The notes below the pieces were generated by a model. That model ran no database searches, was not told the origin of the DNA, and saw only the letters and a program-made list of their open reading frames with translations. The position numbers were made by a program, and so were the translations under genes. Of a DNA stretch of 64,000 nt, positions 13,501-64,000 are shown piece by piece. Positions within the stretch are counted from its first letter, which is position 1, and each line of letters starts with the position of its first letter. The stretch lies in the NCBI RefSeq assembly GCF_010015445.1, contig NC_053118.1:9126907-9190906 (forward strand). The letters are read 5' to 3'. The DNA comes from Perca fluviatilis. Its lineage: Eukaryota; Chordata; Actinopteri; Perciformes; Percidae.

Positions 13501-16500
13501 CACGTTGCTATCGCCACAAGTGACAGCTTTATTTAGCTTGTTTTCTGTAAATGATGTGGCGAGGGGGTAATGTTAAAGCGGAGTTAGCAAGCTAACGTTA
13601 GGGTTAGGGTTAGTGCTGCATTGGTTACAGAGAATGAGCTGAACAGCGGGCTGGGTCTAACGTTAGCGGTCCGCTGACCCACTGCCGCTGGGTCTAACTG
13701 TCCCTCCTCACTCCCTGCAACTCTGGGGACCGTCTCCCGAGCTGCGTCGGGCGGCTCTCCTCCCAGCGAGCTGCGACACAGTTTACGGCCCCACTGACGC
13801 AAATTGTCACTATGACAACTAACAAAAATCGCCATTTTGTTGTGTACCAATCAAATTCTATGACCGCATCACTCGACATTCTGTGCGCGAAAGTCAAAGG
13901 CAGCACCATTTTGTAAACATCGCCATACTTAGAAATACAGAGAGAATTTTGTAGAGCTAATAGGCTTAATTAGCTTTGTATAAACTCATTTGTATGAATG
14001 TAACGGACGCTCATTAATATGAAATAGTTGCGCACTATAGCTTTAAATAAATAGAAACATAAATAAATAAAAATGTACCTGCCTTGTCATCTCCTCAATG
14101 ACTGCAGTGGTGAAATGGAAAATGGGTGAGAGTTTGGACCAGCTGTTCCTTCTGTTTAATGGATAGATCATACAATCCTTATTTCCTGAAAAACAAATGC
14201 TGTGTTTGATTGACAGGTGACCATCGTGGCAGAGGAGAACTGTAAGTTCCTGTGTTGGTCTCGAGAGAGGCTCACCTACTTCCTGGAGTCAGATACTTTC
14301 CTCAATGAGGTGTTCCGGTACCTCATTGGCAAAGACATCACCAACAAACTGTACTCTCTGAATGACCCCACACTCAGTGACAAGGTGGGTCCAGTTCTTC
14401 TGTCAAACTATAATAACAACAAAAAAACTTTTTAGTGGCACAAACACTGGAAGTATCAACACCTTAATGCATGACAGCTACAACAATGCTTATTGGTGGA
14501 TGTGTCCCAGGCAGTGAAGAAGATGGAACGCCAGCCCAGCCTGTGCTCTCAACTGTCGATGACGCAGATGAGGAACAGCATGGCGAGCACCAGCGACACT
14601 GACGATGTCCTGAACCAGATCCTACGAGGAGGATCGGCTGGATCATCGCTCCGTAAGTCACATTATCACCCAACAAGTAAGGGATAATGCAGAGTGAGCC
14701 GGTCATTATTGCGAATTAGAACCCAGACAGGGTGATGCAGGACTTGAATCAGCCTGAAGGGGTCCATTTGCAATAGTCAGAATCAGAATACTTTATTGAT
14801 CCCCTTAGGGAAATTGTTTAGTTGTAGTTGCTCACATCAGATTCAAGGTAAACGTAAGAGTAAGAAAAGAGCTAGTCAATAAGTGTAAAAGGTAAGGTAA
14901 AGTAACATAGCTACAGTGCAAGAAATAAAAATGTTAAGTAGAAGTAAAGTGAGATTAGGTTAAAAAGTAAGATTGGGTTAAAAGATTATGTTGCAAAAAC
15001 AATTTAAATTCAGTCAATTTATTGATTGTACCAATGCAATTGTAGTGTAAGTGTGAACATAAATAAAGTACAGTGTCAACATAAAAGTGCAGTATGAACA
15101 TAAAGCACAGTGTGAATATAAGTTGTAGCAGTGAATAAATAACAGATATTGCTGATTAATCAATGACTGTCTCACTCTACATTATCCTGCTTATTACACA
15201 GCTTATTACCCGGCTTATTACACGGCTTATTACACAGCTTATTACACAGCTTATTACACGGCTACTCGTTCAGAGGCTACCCAGTGAAGAAGCCTGCATC
15301 CCAGGCGGGACGGTTAACTTTGCCGCTGATGAGCACAGCTCTCTGGCGGAGGCCAAGTTGCCTCTGTGAGTAAGCTAACCATGGAGCTAACTAATGCTCT
15401 GCTAGCACTGTTGCCATTAGCGCTATTAGTGCTCCCTGTTTCATCTGCCCTCTCTCTCCCTTTGTGATTGGCTGATCAGCGGTGTGAGCTCCATACGAGC
15501 ACAAATATTGATTTAAAAACAAAAAAAAAATAATTTTTAAGATTATTTTTTGGGCATTTTAGGCCTTTATTATATAGGACAGCTAAAGATGTGAAAGGGG
15601 AGAGAGAGGGGAGGGGAATGACATGCAGCAAAGGGCAGGGAGATGGCTCCCCAGTCGAATCACAAACGCTGTGTTTGTTACTGGTTGCTGGTGGCACAGC
15701 GTTCGTCGTCCGACTGGTCATGACTGTTATCCAAGATGGCGGCCGCATGTAAACATTAACGCTGCTGTCTTTATAATCTATCTTTTTAATAAATTGTCTG
15801 TAAACTTACAAAGTTCTCAATGCTTCGGTTTGCATGTAGGGACCCTCATTATGCGACCGTTTAAGTGTGGTGCTATTTTGAGCCTTGTCAGTGGTTTAGA
15901 AATAGTGATTTACCCTCTGCCCCGAAAGCTAGCGTTAGTTAGGTTAGGTTAGGTTAGGTTAGGTTACTTTATTGGTACCCGTAGGCAAACTAGTTTTACA
16001 GTCTAAGAGGCCGGACATCCTTAAATACTTTGTAGACCACAACATAACATACAACACACAAAACATTAAAACATATAAAAACAGGTAGTAAAACATAGAA
16101 AAAATAGGAATAGAAAACAGTACATGACCAAAGTGCTTGTGCGTTTTGTGCAAATAATTTTAACTTTTGTTTAACAGAGTGATTGCCGCTGGTACAAAAC
16201 TGTTTGCACTGTTAGCAGCTAAACACCGGTTTTGCTGTAGCTAGTTTCAAGCTACAGACACATCAGATTAGCATGAAAACAGATCCCAGAGAACGTTCGA
16301 CTCGCTACGCATATGTTATTAACCCCTATAGGTTCATTTTGCGCCGGAATTGTCCTTTAAGATCAGAACTCTGTCCATGGCAACCGTCTGTTATACAGAA
16401 ATAGCAGATATATAAAATAGCAAATATGCCGTGATTGACAAATCAAGTATTCAACCAAGCCATGTAATAGGATGTTTTAATGTGTTTCCAGGTTACTGTA

Positions 16501-17523
16501 ACCATGAGTGCCTTTCAGAAGACCAGTTTACAGGAGAGTATTCCATTGGTTTATTTCCCTAACCTCAAGATGATTAGAGATGCTGGTGTACCAAGAACGT
16601 GTAAAAAGAACAAACAGAAGCTGAGGGAAAGACGTGGGCTCGAAATGTCACTAGCATTTAAATCCTTCTAACGGGAGCTAATTGGTGTGCAGATCAGTTT
16701 GTTCTTTCTATGCTATTGTTTTGATCCAGCACCCATCCCATTTGTGCGTTATATTGTACCATGAATGTGGCCTATTACTTCAGAGGTTCAGAGGTTCAAT
16801 TTATTCATCCATAAAAACATGGAAATTGCAGTTCTACCGTCCTAATCAGCCAATACTGATAACCAAAATGCAGGACATAAATACCAACAAAAAAATTATA
16901 ATATTATGATATAATAATATAACGTCCTCCATGTTGTCACAGCACTAATTTCATCAGCACAGTGCCATGTCATACTCTGCACTCTGCCGCTCTCACTTTC
17001 TCTGCTGTACTGTTTTCATTCACTAATTATTTCCACTCGCTTCTACTTTGGGGTTTCTCGGTTTATCAGTGTTCAGTCACCACAACGTACATTTCAATAT
17101 CATCAAACTACATTTTTTTCAAAGCAGGATACTTTTAACATACAGAAACATTGAACTGTGTCTAAATAAAATTAGTCCTGGCACAATGAACTTGAAGAAA
17201 TACTCAAAAATGATCATTTGTATTACTCACCCCATGCTTTCTTGAATTCTTGAAGAAAAATGTGTTTTTCTTGCATGCCTCTAGTCTACGGTGAACAAAG
17301 AATAAAAAAATAGGTGGCCACGTGGACGCCTGTGAGATAGAATTCATTCAAATTTTTGAATTGATTCAGTTCAGATTCTTTCATTTTTTTTTTTTTTTTT
17401 TTTTTAGAATCCCCTGGCACTAAAACCTCCTCAAAGATGAAGCCCATAGAAGAAGGCATGGAGGATGACGTTTTTGAAGAACCTGCGCCCTCCAAGTCTC
17501 GCCGTTCCACTAAGGAAGTGTAG
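4317..17523 (+). CDS. bves: BVES / POPDC1, whole coding span (7 coding exons)
   Basis: Popeye domain containing 1 is a three-pass membrane protein of muscle and epithelium that binds cAMP through its cytoplasmic Popeye domain and affects cardiac pacing, membrane trafficking and cell contacts (family knowledge). Exons seen: 4317-4545, 8924-9048, 10639-10826, 11338-11446, 14217-14384, 14511-14652, 17408-17523. All have AG/GT borders and the phases join exactly to 1077 nt, 358 codons plus TAG. The product has an NAT glycosylation sequon at residue 31, hydrophobic segments at about 41-61, 65-85 and 92-113, and a Popeye domain at about 120-265. The cAMP-pocket motifs are FIDSPEF (199-205) and FQVTI (216-220). 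The tail is Ser/Thr-rich and acidic. The start ATG sits one base after a plausible acceptor (AG at 4314-4315), so a 5' non-coding exon probably lies upstream. Nothing is broken. POPDC2 and POPDC3 are less likely because the C-terminal tail matches POPDC1. Confidence 0.96.
4704..5162. mobile_element. TTAA-flanked MITE (AGTGCTCATATTAT family)
   Basis: Terminal inverted repeats AGTGCTCATATTAT and its inverse ATAGTATGAGCACT, with TTAA on both sides (4700-4703 and 5163-5166). A second copy is at 57960-58653. TTAA targets with 5'-AG ends fit Kolobok-like elements. Lies in BVES intron 1. Confidence 0.8.
5695..6050. mobile_element. Degenerate MITE copy related to 34692-35221
   Basis: Shares GTCCTCATTTTCAAAATG, a TTTCTTTCAACCAAATT block and the A-rich run of AACGTTGAAAAA-type words. 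The Lys-rich open frame across it is an artefact of that A-rich strand. Confidence 0.5.
6113..6580. mobile_element. hAT-like MITE (CAGTGGTGGAA family)
   Basis: Starts CAGTGGTGGAATGTAACTAA and ends with the inverse TTCCACCACTG. The interior is rich in ACTTTTACTT and AAGTACTG words. 468 bp. A clear 8-bp target duplication was not seen. Confidence 0.8.
7015..7100 (-). mobile_element. Fragment of the 40604-40973 MITE family
   Basis: Starts AAAGGTGCAG and contains the inverse of the 40604 element's end: TTTCTGTCATATTTGCTGAA and AGTAGAACTACATGAAGC. Confidence 0.55.
7487..7740. mobile_element. Truncated MITE (AGCTATAGTGCGTAG family)
   Basis: TTAA at 7483-7486, then AGCTATAGTGCGTAGTTTCT and CACGTCCACATGATACAAGC shared with 63598-63941 and 11947. 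No matching right terminus was found. Confidence 0.6.
7918..8231. mobile_element. TTAA-flanked foldback MITE, 314 bp
   Basis: Long inverted arms: GTTTGTTGAAATAGGGCTTA on the left is matched inverted on the right, and TGTAGATAGGCGGGCCAACG pairs with its near-inverse. TTAA at 7914-7917 and 8232-8235. Confidence 0.8.
8924..9048 (+). CDS. bves: BVES coding exon 2 (residues 77-118)
   Basis: Encodes the rest of helix 2 and helix 3 (motif [16 protein letters not shown]) and the cytoplasmic boundary YKRRP. Acceptor CTTACAG, donor GTGAGT, ends in phase 0. Confidence 0.96.
9124..9971. mobile_element. TIR element of 848 bp in BVES intron 2
   Basis: Perfect 16-bp terminal inverted repeats GCCAGGATCAGACTAC, starting 75 bp after the exon 2 donor. 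The interior holds a 112-codon minus-strand frame (9169-9507) which, inverted, resembles the core of the element at 21773-22402. It is probably a non-autonomous transposon of unassigned superfamily. Confidence 0.7.
10403..10600. mobile_element. Composite repeat with one 46-bp unit
   Basis: Begins TTAAAGGGTAGTTTCCGT, like the end of the palindromic family at 43100, then runs into a single copy of the 46-bp unit (10499-10545) and the downstream sequence that also follows the array at 377. Confidence 0.55.
10639..10826 (+). CDS. bves: BVES coding exon 3 (residues 119-180)
   Basis: First part of the Popeye domain ([20 protein letters not shown], then [10 protein letters not shown]). Acceptor TGTCAG, donor GTATGT, ends in phase 2. 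Lys181 is completed by the next exon. Confidence 0.96.
11338..11446 (+). CDS. bves: BVES coding exon 4 (residues 181-217)
   Basis: Contains the cyclic-nucleotide pocket motif FIDSPEF at residues 199-205. Ser202 corresponds to the serine near position 201 altered in human POPDC1 muscle disease (recalled). The exon ends inside the second signature: FQ is the end of this exon and VTI the start of the next. Donor GTAACA. Confidence 0.96.
11947..14042. mobile_element. TTAA-flanked element with a nested insertion, BVES intron 4
   Basis: Left end ...TAATAGTGCGTAGTTTCTG and right end TTGCGCACTATAGCT, with TTAA at 11943-11946 and 14043-14046. A different element (12472-13208) is nested inside. The region 13500-13900 is shared with 54780-55440, including one 37-bp unit. 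Confidence 0.65.
12472..13208. mobile_element. Nested 737-bp TIR element
   Basis: Perfect 16-bp inverted termini GGCTCGTTCGAGATGA at 12472-12487 and inverted at 13193-13208. A further GCGCAG match follows with a small gap. Superfamily not assigned. Confidence 0.7.
14217..14384 (+). CDS. bves: BVES coding exon 5 (residues 218-273)
   Basis: End of the Popeye domain: [19 protein letters not shown], then [18 protein letters not shown]. Phase 0 at both ends, 56 codons, acceptor TGACAG, donor GTGGGT. Confidence 0.96.
14511..14652 (+). CDS. bves: BVES coding exon 6 (residues 274-320)
   Basis: Cytoplasmic tail, rich in Ser and Met ([26 protein letters not shown]), typical of POPDC1 rather than its paralogues. 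Acceptor CCCAG, donor GTAAGT, ends in phase 1. Confidence 0.95.
14777..14822 (+). repeat. Retroelement-tail-like fragment
   Basis: Contains ACTTTATTGATCCCCTTAGG and AAATTG, a motif widespread in fish interspersed repeats. Related pieces occur at 17548-17590 and, inverted, at 61695-61735. Confidence 0.5.
15185..15262 (+). repeat. 12-bp minisatellite, about 6 units
   Basis: Units of TTATTACACRGC repeated head to tail in the last BVES intron. The 68-codon open frame across it (15163-15369) reflects the repeat. Confidence 0.85.
15536..15645 (-). mobile_element. SINE tail fragment
   Basis: GACAGCTAAAGATGTGAAAG, GAGAGAGAGGGGAGGGGAAT and GACATGCAGCAAAGGGCAGG match, inverted, the 3' part of the tRNA-derived SINE also seen at 33690-33900. 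The tRNA-like head is absent. Confidence 0.6.
15934..15966 (+). repeat. Short (GGTTA)n tract
   Basis: About five GGTTA units. It resembles an insect-type telomere word by chance and is a simple repeat here. Confidence 0.7.
17408..17523 (+). CDS. bves: BVES last coding exon (residues 321-358, stop)
   Basis: Encodes [15 protein letters not shown] and a basic C-terminus ending KEV, then TAG at 17521-17523. The acceptor is preceded by an uninterrupted run of about 20 T, an unusually long homopolymer tract. The exon begins with AA, which completes Gln321. Confidence 0.94.
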
Positions 17524-20500
17524 CCAGCATGCATGGGAAGAGAATAGATTAGATAATACTTTATTCATCCCACAATGGGGAAATTCACTTGTTACAGCAG
17601 CAGTTTTTCCACAAGATCAAATGCATATTATGCTATTTGTTTAGCAACCTAACGCCCAGAGCCTGATTGATACACCGGCATGGCCGACGTTATCAGCCGT
17701 GCCGTTTTCCTAGGTAAATAATGTCTGACTATATGCTGTCATTTAGAAACAGTGTCTCCATTACATAGTTTGTCCACCAGAGAGCACTGACAAGTTTATT
17801 TTTACACTCTAAAATGTTACATACTATCTTCGTCACAATTCTTTAAAAGAAAATGAGAAAAAAGGAAACACTGGTTGATATATTATTAACATTTATTTTA
17901 AAAGCGGTACTAATCGATTTGTTTGACAACTTGTGAGCTGCAGAACAGGTTGTAACACACATAACTGACATATTACCATCTTACAAAGTTGTTATAACGG
18001 ACATGCAAAACACTTGCCCATCCAACAGACACATAGGAACATTATCACCGTGACGTGGTGTTTGTCAGTCCCTCCAGAAAAACGCGATAATGCGATCGCA
18101 TAATTCAATGCATAATCAGCCAAAGTCAGCATATTTATGCGGGGGCCGCATTTTTTCAAATACGCCGCACTTTCGCCGCATAAATTACCGATTTCCACGC
18201 AAAATATGCGGGACTTGCATGATTTCATAATCCCCGCATTTTCGTTGCAAAAAAGTCACATATCTCTTAACAGAAAGTTGAAAAATGTTGCGTTTACTTC
18301 ACACAAGAGCAGCCATTTTCCCCTGTTGCCATGGGAACGTTATGAAGTGACGTAATTACGCGACGTGAACATCATCGAAAAGCAGGGTGTTGGGGGAATC
18401 ACTTTTTTTTTTCTCTTTTTCATCAAACCGCAGTTTTTGAAAGTTCCCGCAATTTTTACAAGTTCCCGCAATTTCATTGCATAAAATTGCATAAATATCC
18501 CGCATATTCCATCGCATTTTTTAAGAAAACGTGCTGCATAATCAAGGATTTTTGCCCGTAACAATCACAAAAAAACTCCGCATTTTTCTGGAAGGACTGG
18601 TTTGTGTTCAACATATGAATGTCTGATAGTCTAATATTCACTCTCCTTTAGCTCCGTTTTGGTCTCCACCAACCCCTGAGAACATTATCTGGCTTTTTAG
18701 AGGCTAAATGCTCCAGTGACCTTATGTTTACCAGGTATTTGCTAACTGTGTCTTTCTGCTGTTTCAGTCTTAGGAGGTACAGCAGTAGCAGTCTAGTGTG
18801 TTTTTAGAGCGTTTTAACTGAAATCAGCTGCCTGTTAAAAACAAGGCTAAGACTGAACCAAACAATACAATTGGGGGCTGGAGAGCTCCGTAGAGCTGAG
18901 AGGAACTGCAGGGTTGGGATAATTATCTGTGGGTTTTGTCATAAAGAGTGGCACTGTTCACATTACATTTATTGGTAGTGTAAAAATATTGATTAGTGCA
19001 GCTTTAAATATTCAAATATCTATAGCAAAATTGGTCTAGAAATCCTGTATTTGTCGGACTTTACTTCCACTTAACTGTCAAAACAGAATGATATAAATTC
19101 TTGAATGTGTTTCGGTAAAACATAACTGTTCAGCATTGATGCAAATCCACATCCATCAAGCATTTTTCCTGTTTTAGCAACAATATGTGTAACAGCTTTT
19201 ACAACAGAATCTTAGTTAGTGGGGATTTGAACAGAATTAGTGCACTTTGGTTGTTTAAATAAACATTTGGAGTGAAATGTAATGTGAAATGTTTGCTGTA
19301 TGTTTAAGCTTTGGATTCAGTTATTATTGTGACTTCGCTGTTGTAACCCATTAAATATATGTTACCAGTGACCAGTCATCTCACTCAGTTTTTTGCATGT
19401 TAATCTTTGAGAACTGAATTGTTAGTGAGTTAGGGTGTGATGTTTCCTGTATTTGTAGGAGTGGAGTGCCCCCCTGTGGCCATAATGTGCCATCCAAGCT
19501 TGGTTAATTACAGTAAAGTTGTTGCTCATTAACATCGACCCAAAGATCCAGTGTGAAGGCATCCATTTAAAAAGTCAGTATCTGGAATCAGAATCAGACA
19601 CAAGACAGAATATGACTGATCCCTGTTAATGATTAATATGACAATGGCATCTTAGAGAAAAATCATAGAATGCCCCATTTTTTATTTTAATTATTATTAA
19701 ATTATTAAATACATGCATAAATAGATAAATATGCCTATGAAATAGCACTTGAAATTAATAAAATAAGGCAATGAATATAGACATTTATAAATAATGTAAA
19801 TATAAATATCTAAATAATTCAAATTAGGTTTTTATTTTACTTTATTTTACTTTTTGATTCAAAATGAAATCTTTTTGAGATGCAAAAAGAGAAACTTGGT
19901 TTATGATTGCAGTGAGAGAAATATGTCTCAAACCTTCTTTTTTTCTTTTTGCTTAATTATAAAGAAACAGAAATAAGTCCATACAGCTTCTGTTCTATCC
20001 TGCGGTAGTGGAGAGCCTCATGCAATATGGTATCTCTGAGTCTGCATAGTTTGGTAACTTCACAGTACAGTCAAAGGCCCAGATACCTGGCCTGACAAGC
20101 CACACCCAAATCAAGATGTTGGCTGCAAAATAAATTTGCTGCCACTAGATTTCTAGGCTGCCAGATGCCCTGACTTATACAGACAGCCTGCCCATGAAGA
20201 TCATGGGAGTTCTTCAACAGCCAGTCTTCAGGATATTTTTCAACAAACCTTTATGAGAAAAAAAAAAAAATCACCTCAGATCCAACCTTTTATATATGTC
20301 AATGGATCCAACATGTTCGCCATCCTGAGTATCAGCTCCTCCCCTCAGACGGATGATACATAGATCCATGGGTCCACCGTTTCAAACAATCCTTATTCCC
20401 AGCCCTTAACTCTACCTAGGCTAATAGCTATATCGTAGCTGTCCTTGTCCTTATGGTTGATCACTGTTTATAGCCTATTTATATTATACAATTAATTAAA

Positions 20501-20739
20501 TTATATTTTCTGATGTAGATCGATGGGCATGTGTAATTGATACACATTTGTTGTTCTTTTCGCTGTGATTTTATATTGCAGACCCTGTCATGGCCAAGGC
20601 AAATTCCACTCTGGGGCAATAAAGTCTATCTCATCTTACGTTATCTCACACGCATTTATATTCAAAGGACGACTGGTCTACACCGGCTTTTCGCCTATGG
20701 TTTTCGCATACTACGGCTGATTTGACCGCAGAGCCGCTT
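17524..20739. other. BVES-HACE1 intergenic interval
   Basis: Holds the BVES 3' UTR (a possible AATAAA at 19258-19263), a retroelement-tail motif at 17548-17590, a TTAA-type MITE end at about 18989, the hAT-like MITE 18066-18599, a minor GCCTGACAAGCC repeat at 20092, and a LINE-like tail GGGGCAATAAAGTCTATCTC near 20612. No cold-shock or zinc-knuckle coding sequence of LIN28B was seen. Confidence 0.6.
18066..18599. mobile_element. hAT-like MITE (CAGTCCYTCCAGAAAA)
   Basis: Inverted termini CAGTCCCTCCAGAAAAACGC and CAGTCCTTCCAGAAAAATGC (read inverted). GTTTGT borders both sides, an imperfect target duplication. The interior is rich in ATTGCATAA and CCGCA words. Confidence 0.75.
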
Positions 20740-20800
20740 TTGAGCCCAAACTACATCACCCACACTGCGTAGCACCTAAACGTCATCACAACAGGAAGTA
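20740..20800 (+). promoter_or_regulatory. hace1: Probable HACE1 proximal promoter
   Basis: About 250 bp upstream of the start codon. Visible motifs are a ZNF143/Staf-like stretch ACTACATCACCCACACTGC at 20750-20768, a CRE-like ACGTCAT at about 20780-20786, and an ETS-type ACAGGAAGTA at 20791-20800. No TATA box is positioned for these. The combination is common in housekeeping promoters. Inferred from motifs only. Confidence 0.4.
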
Positions 20801-21031
20801 TCAGAGACTGGGCAATAACGTTGTCGGTGTATCTGTACAGCACGAGCACTGTGGCTGGATAAAAAAAAATATATGTGTGTACTGTAAATCGGTGTGTCTG
20901 AAGAGACACGGTTCCCCTTCTGCCAGCGCCCATGGACGACGCCCAGGAACAACATACCCCCGTTAGGAACAAATAAATCCAACGGGCGAGCCTGTTCCCT
21001 CGGTTCCATCTCGGTGGACAGTTCACCTATG

Positions 21032-63047
<42,016 letters not shown>

Positions 63048-63161
63048 ACGTCCTATCACTTCCTGCTGCTGTGAGGTTCTGCAGACTCCTGCAACACTCC
63101 CTCCTCCTCCTCCTCAGACACTCTTTTTCTTGTAGTCAGGCGCTGCTTTTGCTGGACAAAA

Positions 63162-63171
63162 AATAAATAAA
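63162..63171 (+). terminator. hace1: HACE1 polyadenylation signals
   Basis: Two overlapping AATAAA hexamers at 63162-63167 and 63166-63171, 115 bp after the stop. They would give a short 3' UTR. Longer forms are possible. Confidence 0.6.
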
Positions 63172-63597
63172 AAGAGAAGGAAATCCAGAGTCTTATTAAC
63201 GAGCTGCTGGCGAGGCACAACAGACCACAGTTTCTGGTTCTCTCCCTGTGCCAGAACTTCTATTTTTTTGATTGATGCTGGTATCTGGTAATTTATGCAA
63301 ATAATTTAATATATTCTAAATTTGACTATTTTCATGCATTTATTTAAGAAGAAAGAAAACAAACAGCATTTATACCATGAATTCTCTACGTAAAACAGTA
63401 TCATAATAATCACAATACAACCTATTGATGCATGCTTACTGAATGCCAAATATGGATGTTGTTTAAGACCATATTTAAGACCAACTTCACAGCGCAGATT
63501 CCTTTACAGAAAACTGGTATAATAGAACAAATGTACATTTTCAGATTCAAAGACTATTATTTATTTATTAAATGTTTTGTCTATCTCCCTGTTTTAA

Positions 63598-63941
63598 AGC
63601 CAGAGTGCGTAGTTTCTGTCTCCCCCCAAGAGGAATTCTAAGTAATGACGATAAAACTGTCGGCGCGTCCACGTGATACAAGCCTTCCGTGATCACGCAC
63701 TCGCACACGCAGTTTCTAGTAGCCAAGGAGGACACGGAGGATTAAAAAAACATGATGGGCTCTTCAGAAGAGGTCATTATCTTCACTCGAGCTTCTGCGC
63801 GGGAAAGTCACCGGACGAACATACTGAGAAATCCAGAGAGAGTTGTGTGGAGCTGATTTAATTACCTTTGTAGCAACTCATTTGGCGATGGCTTGAATGT
63901 AACGGACGTTCAATAATATCAAAGAGCTACGCACTAAAGAT
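63598..63941. mobile_element. TTAA-flanked MITE, 344 bp
   Basis: AGCCAGAGTGCGTAGTTTCT at the left, inverse AGCTACGCACTAAAGAT at the right, TTAA at 63594-63597 and 63942-63945. Shortest complete member of the family that includes 7487 and 11947. Confidence 0.8.
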
Positions 63942-64000
63942 TTAACAGTCCTCGTATTTTGGTCTAGTAGCTCTTCTCCGCTACCAAAAACTTGGCTGAC

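Noticed and set aside
13600..13615. Telomere-like TTAGGG words
   Set aside because: Only two to three units, within a transposon. Too short for an interstitial telomere tract.
15163..15369. Possible extra exon ending near GTGAGTAAGC
   Set aside because: The frame begins in the 12-bp minisatellite, does not fit BVES phase or protein, and contains no recognised domain.

Overview
The window is vertebrate nuclear DNA, almost certainly from a ray-finned (teleost) fish. It holds two multi-exon protein genes on the + strand, with GT-AG introns full of fish-type DNA-transposon derivatives, tRNA-derived SINEs and long (TG)n microsatellites. Assignment to teleosts, and to percomorph-like fish in particular, is inferred from the repeat types and from protein similarity to zebrafish and human orthologues as remembered, not from a search.

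Gene 1 is BVES (POPDC1, Popeye domain containing 1). Seven coding exons between 4317 and 17523 join in one continuous phase to 358 codons plus stop. The product has a glycosylatable N-terminus, three membrane helices and the Popeye cAMP-binding domain with its two signature motifs. A 5' non-coding exon probably lies upstream but was not located.

Gene 2 is HACE1 (HECT domain and ankyrin repeat E3 ubiquitin ligase 1). Twenty-four coding exons between 21032 and 63047 join without a frameshift to 901 codons plus stop, against about 909 in human. It has six ankyrin repeats, a middle region and a C-terminal HECT domain. The catalytic cysteine is codon 868, and that codon is split by the last, 7.3-kb intron. 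Two overlapping AATAAA signals follow 115 bp after the stop.

Layout: 1-376, a 46-bp tandem array; 377-4315, gene-poor 5' flank; 4317-17523, BVES; 17524-20740, intergenic repeats with no third gene; about 20740-20800, probable HACE1 promoter; 21032-63047, HACE1; 63048-64000, 3' UTR and one more MITE. Most intron length is mobile DNA: many TTAA-flanked foldback MITEs (Kolobok-like or piggyBac-like), elements with 3-bp target duplications (PIF/Harbinger-like), hAT-like MITEs, two Tc1/mariner elements and three copies of one SINE family. Several insertions are nested and preserve their target duplications.

The most interesting signal is the repeated placement of sense-strand TG tracts at or next to HACE1 3' splice sites (exons 5, 9, 10, 18, 20, 21). 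A 1-kb G-rich minisatellite also ends about 130 bp before the exon that completes the catalytic cysteine. No new gene system, CRISPR array or RNA gene could be supported.
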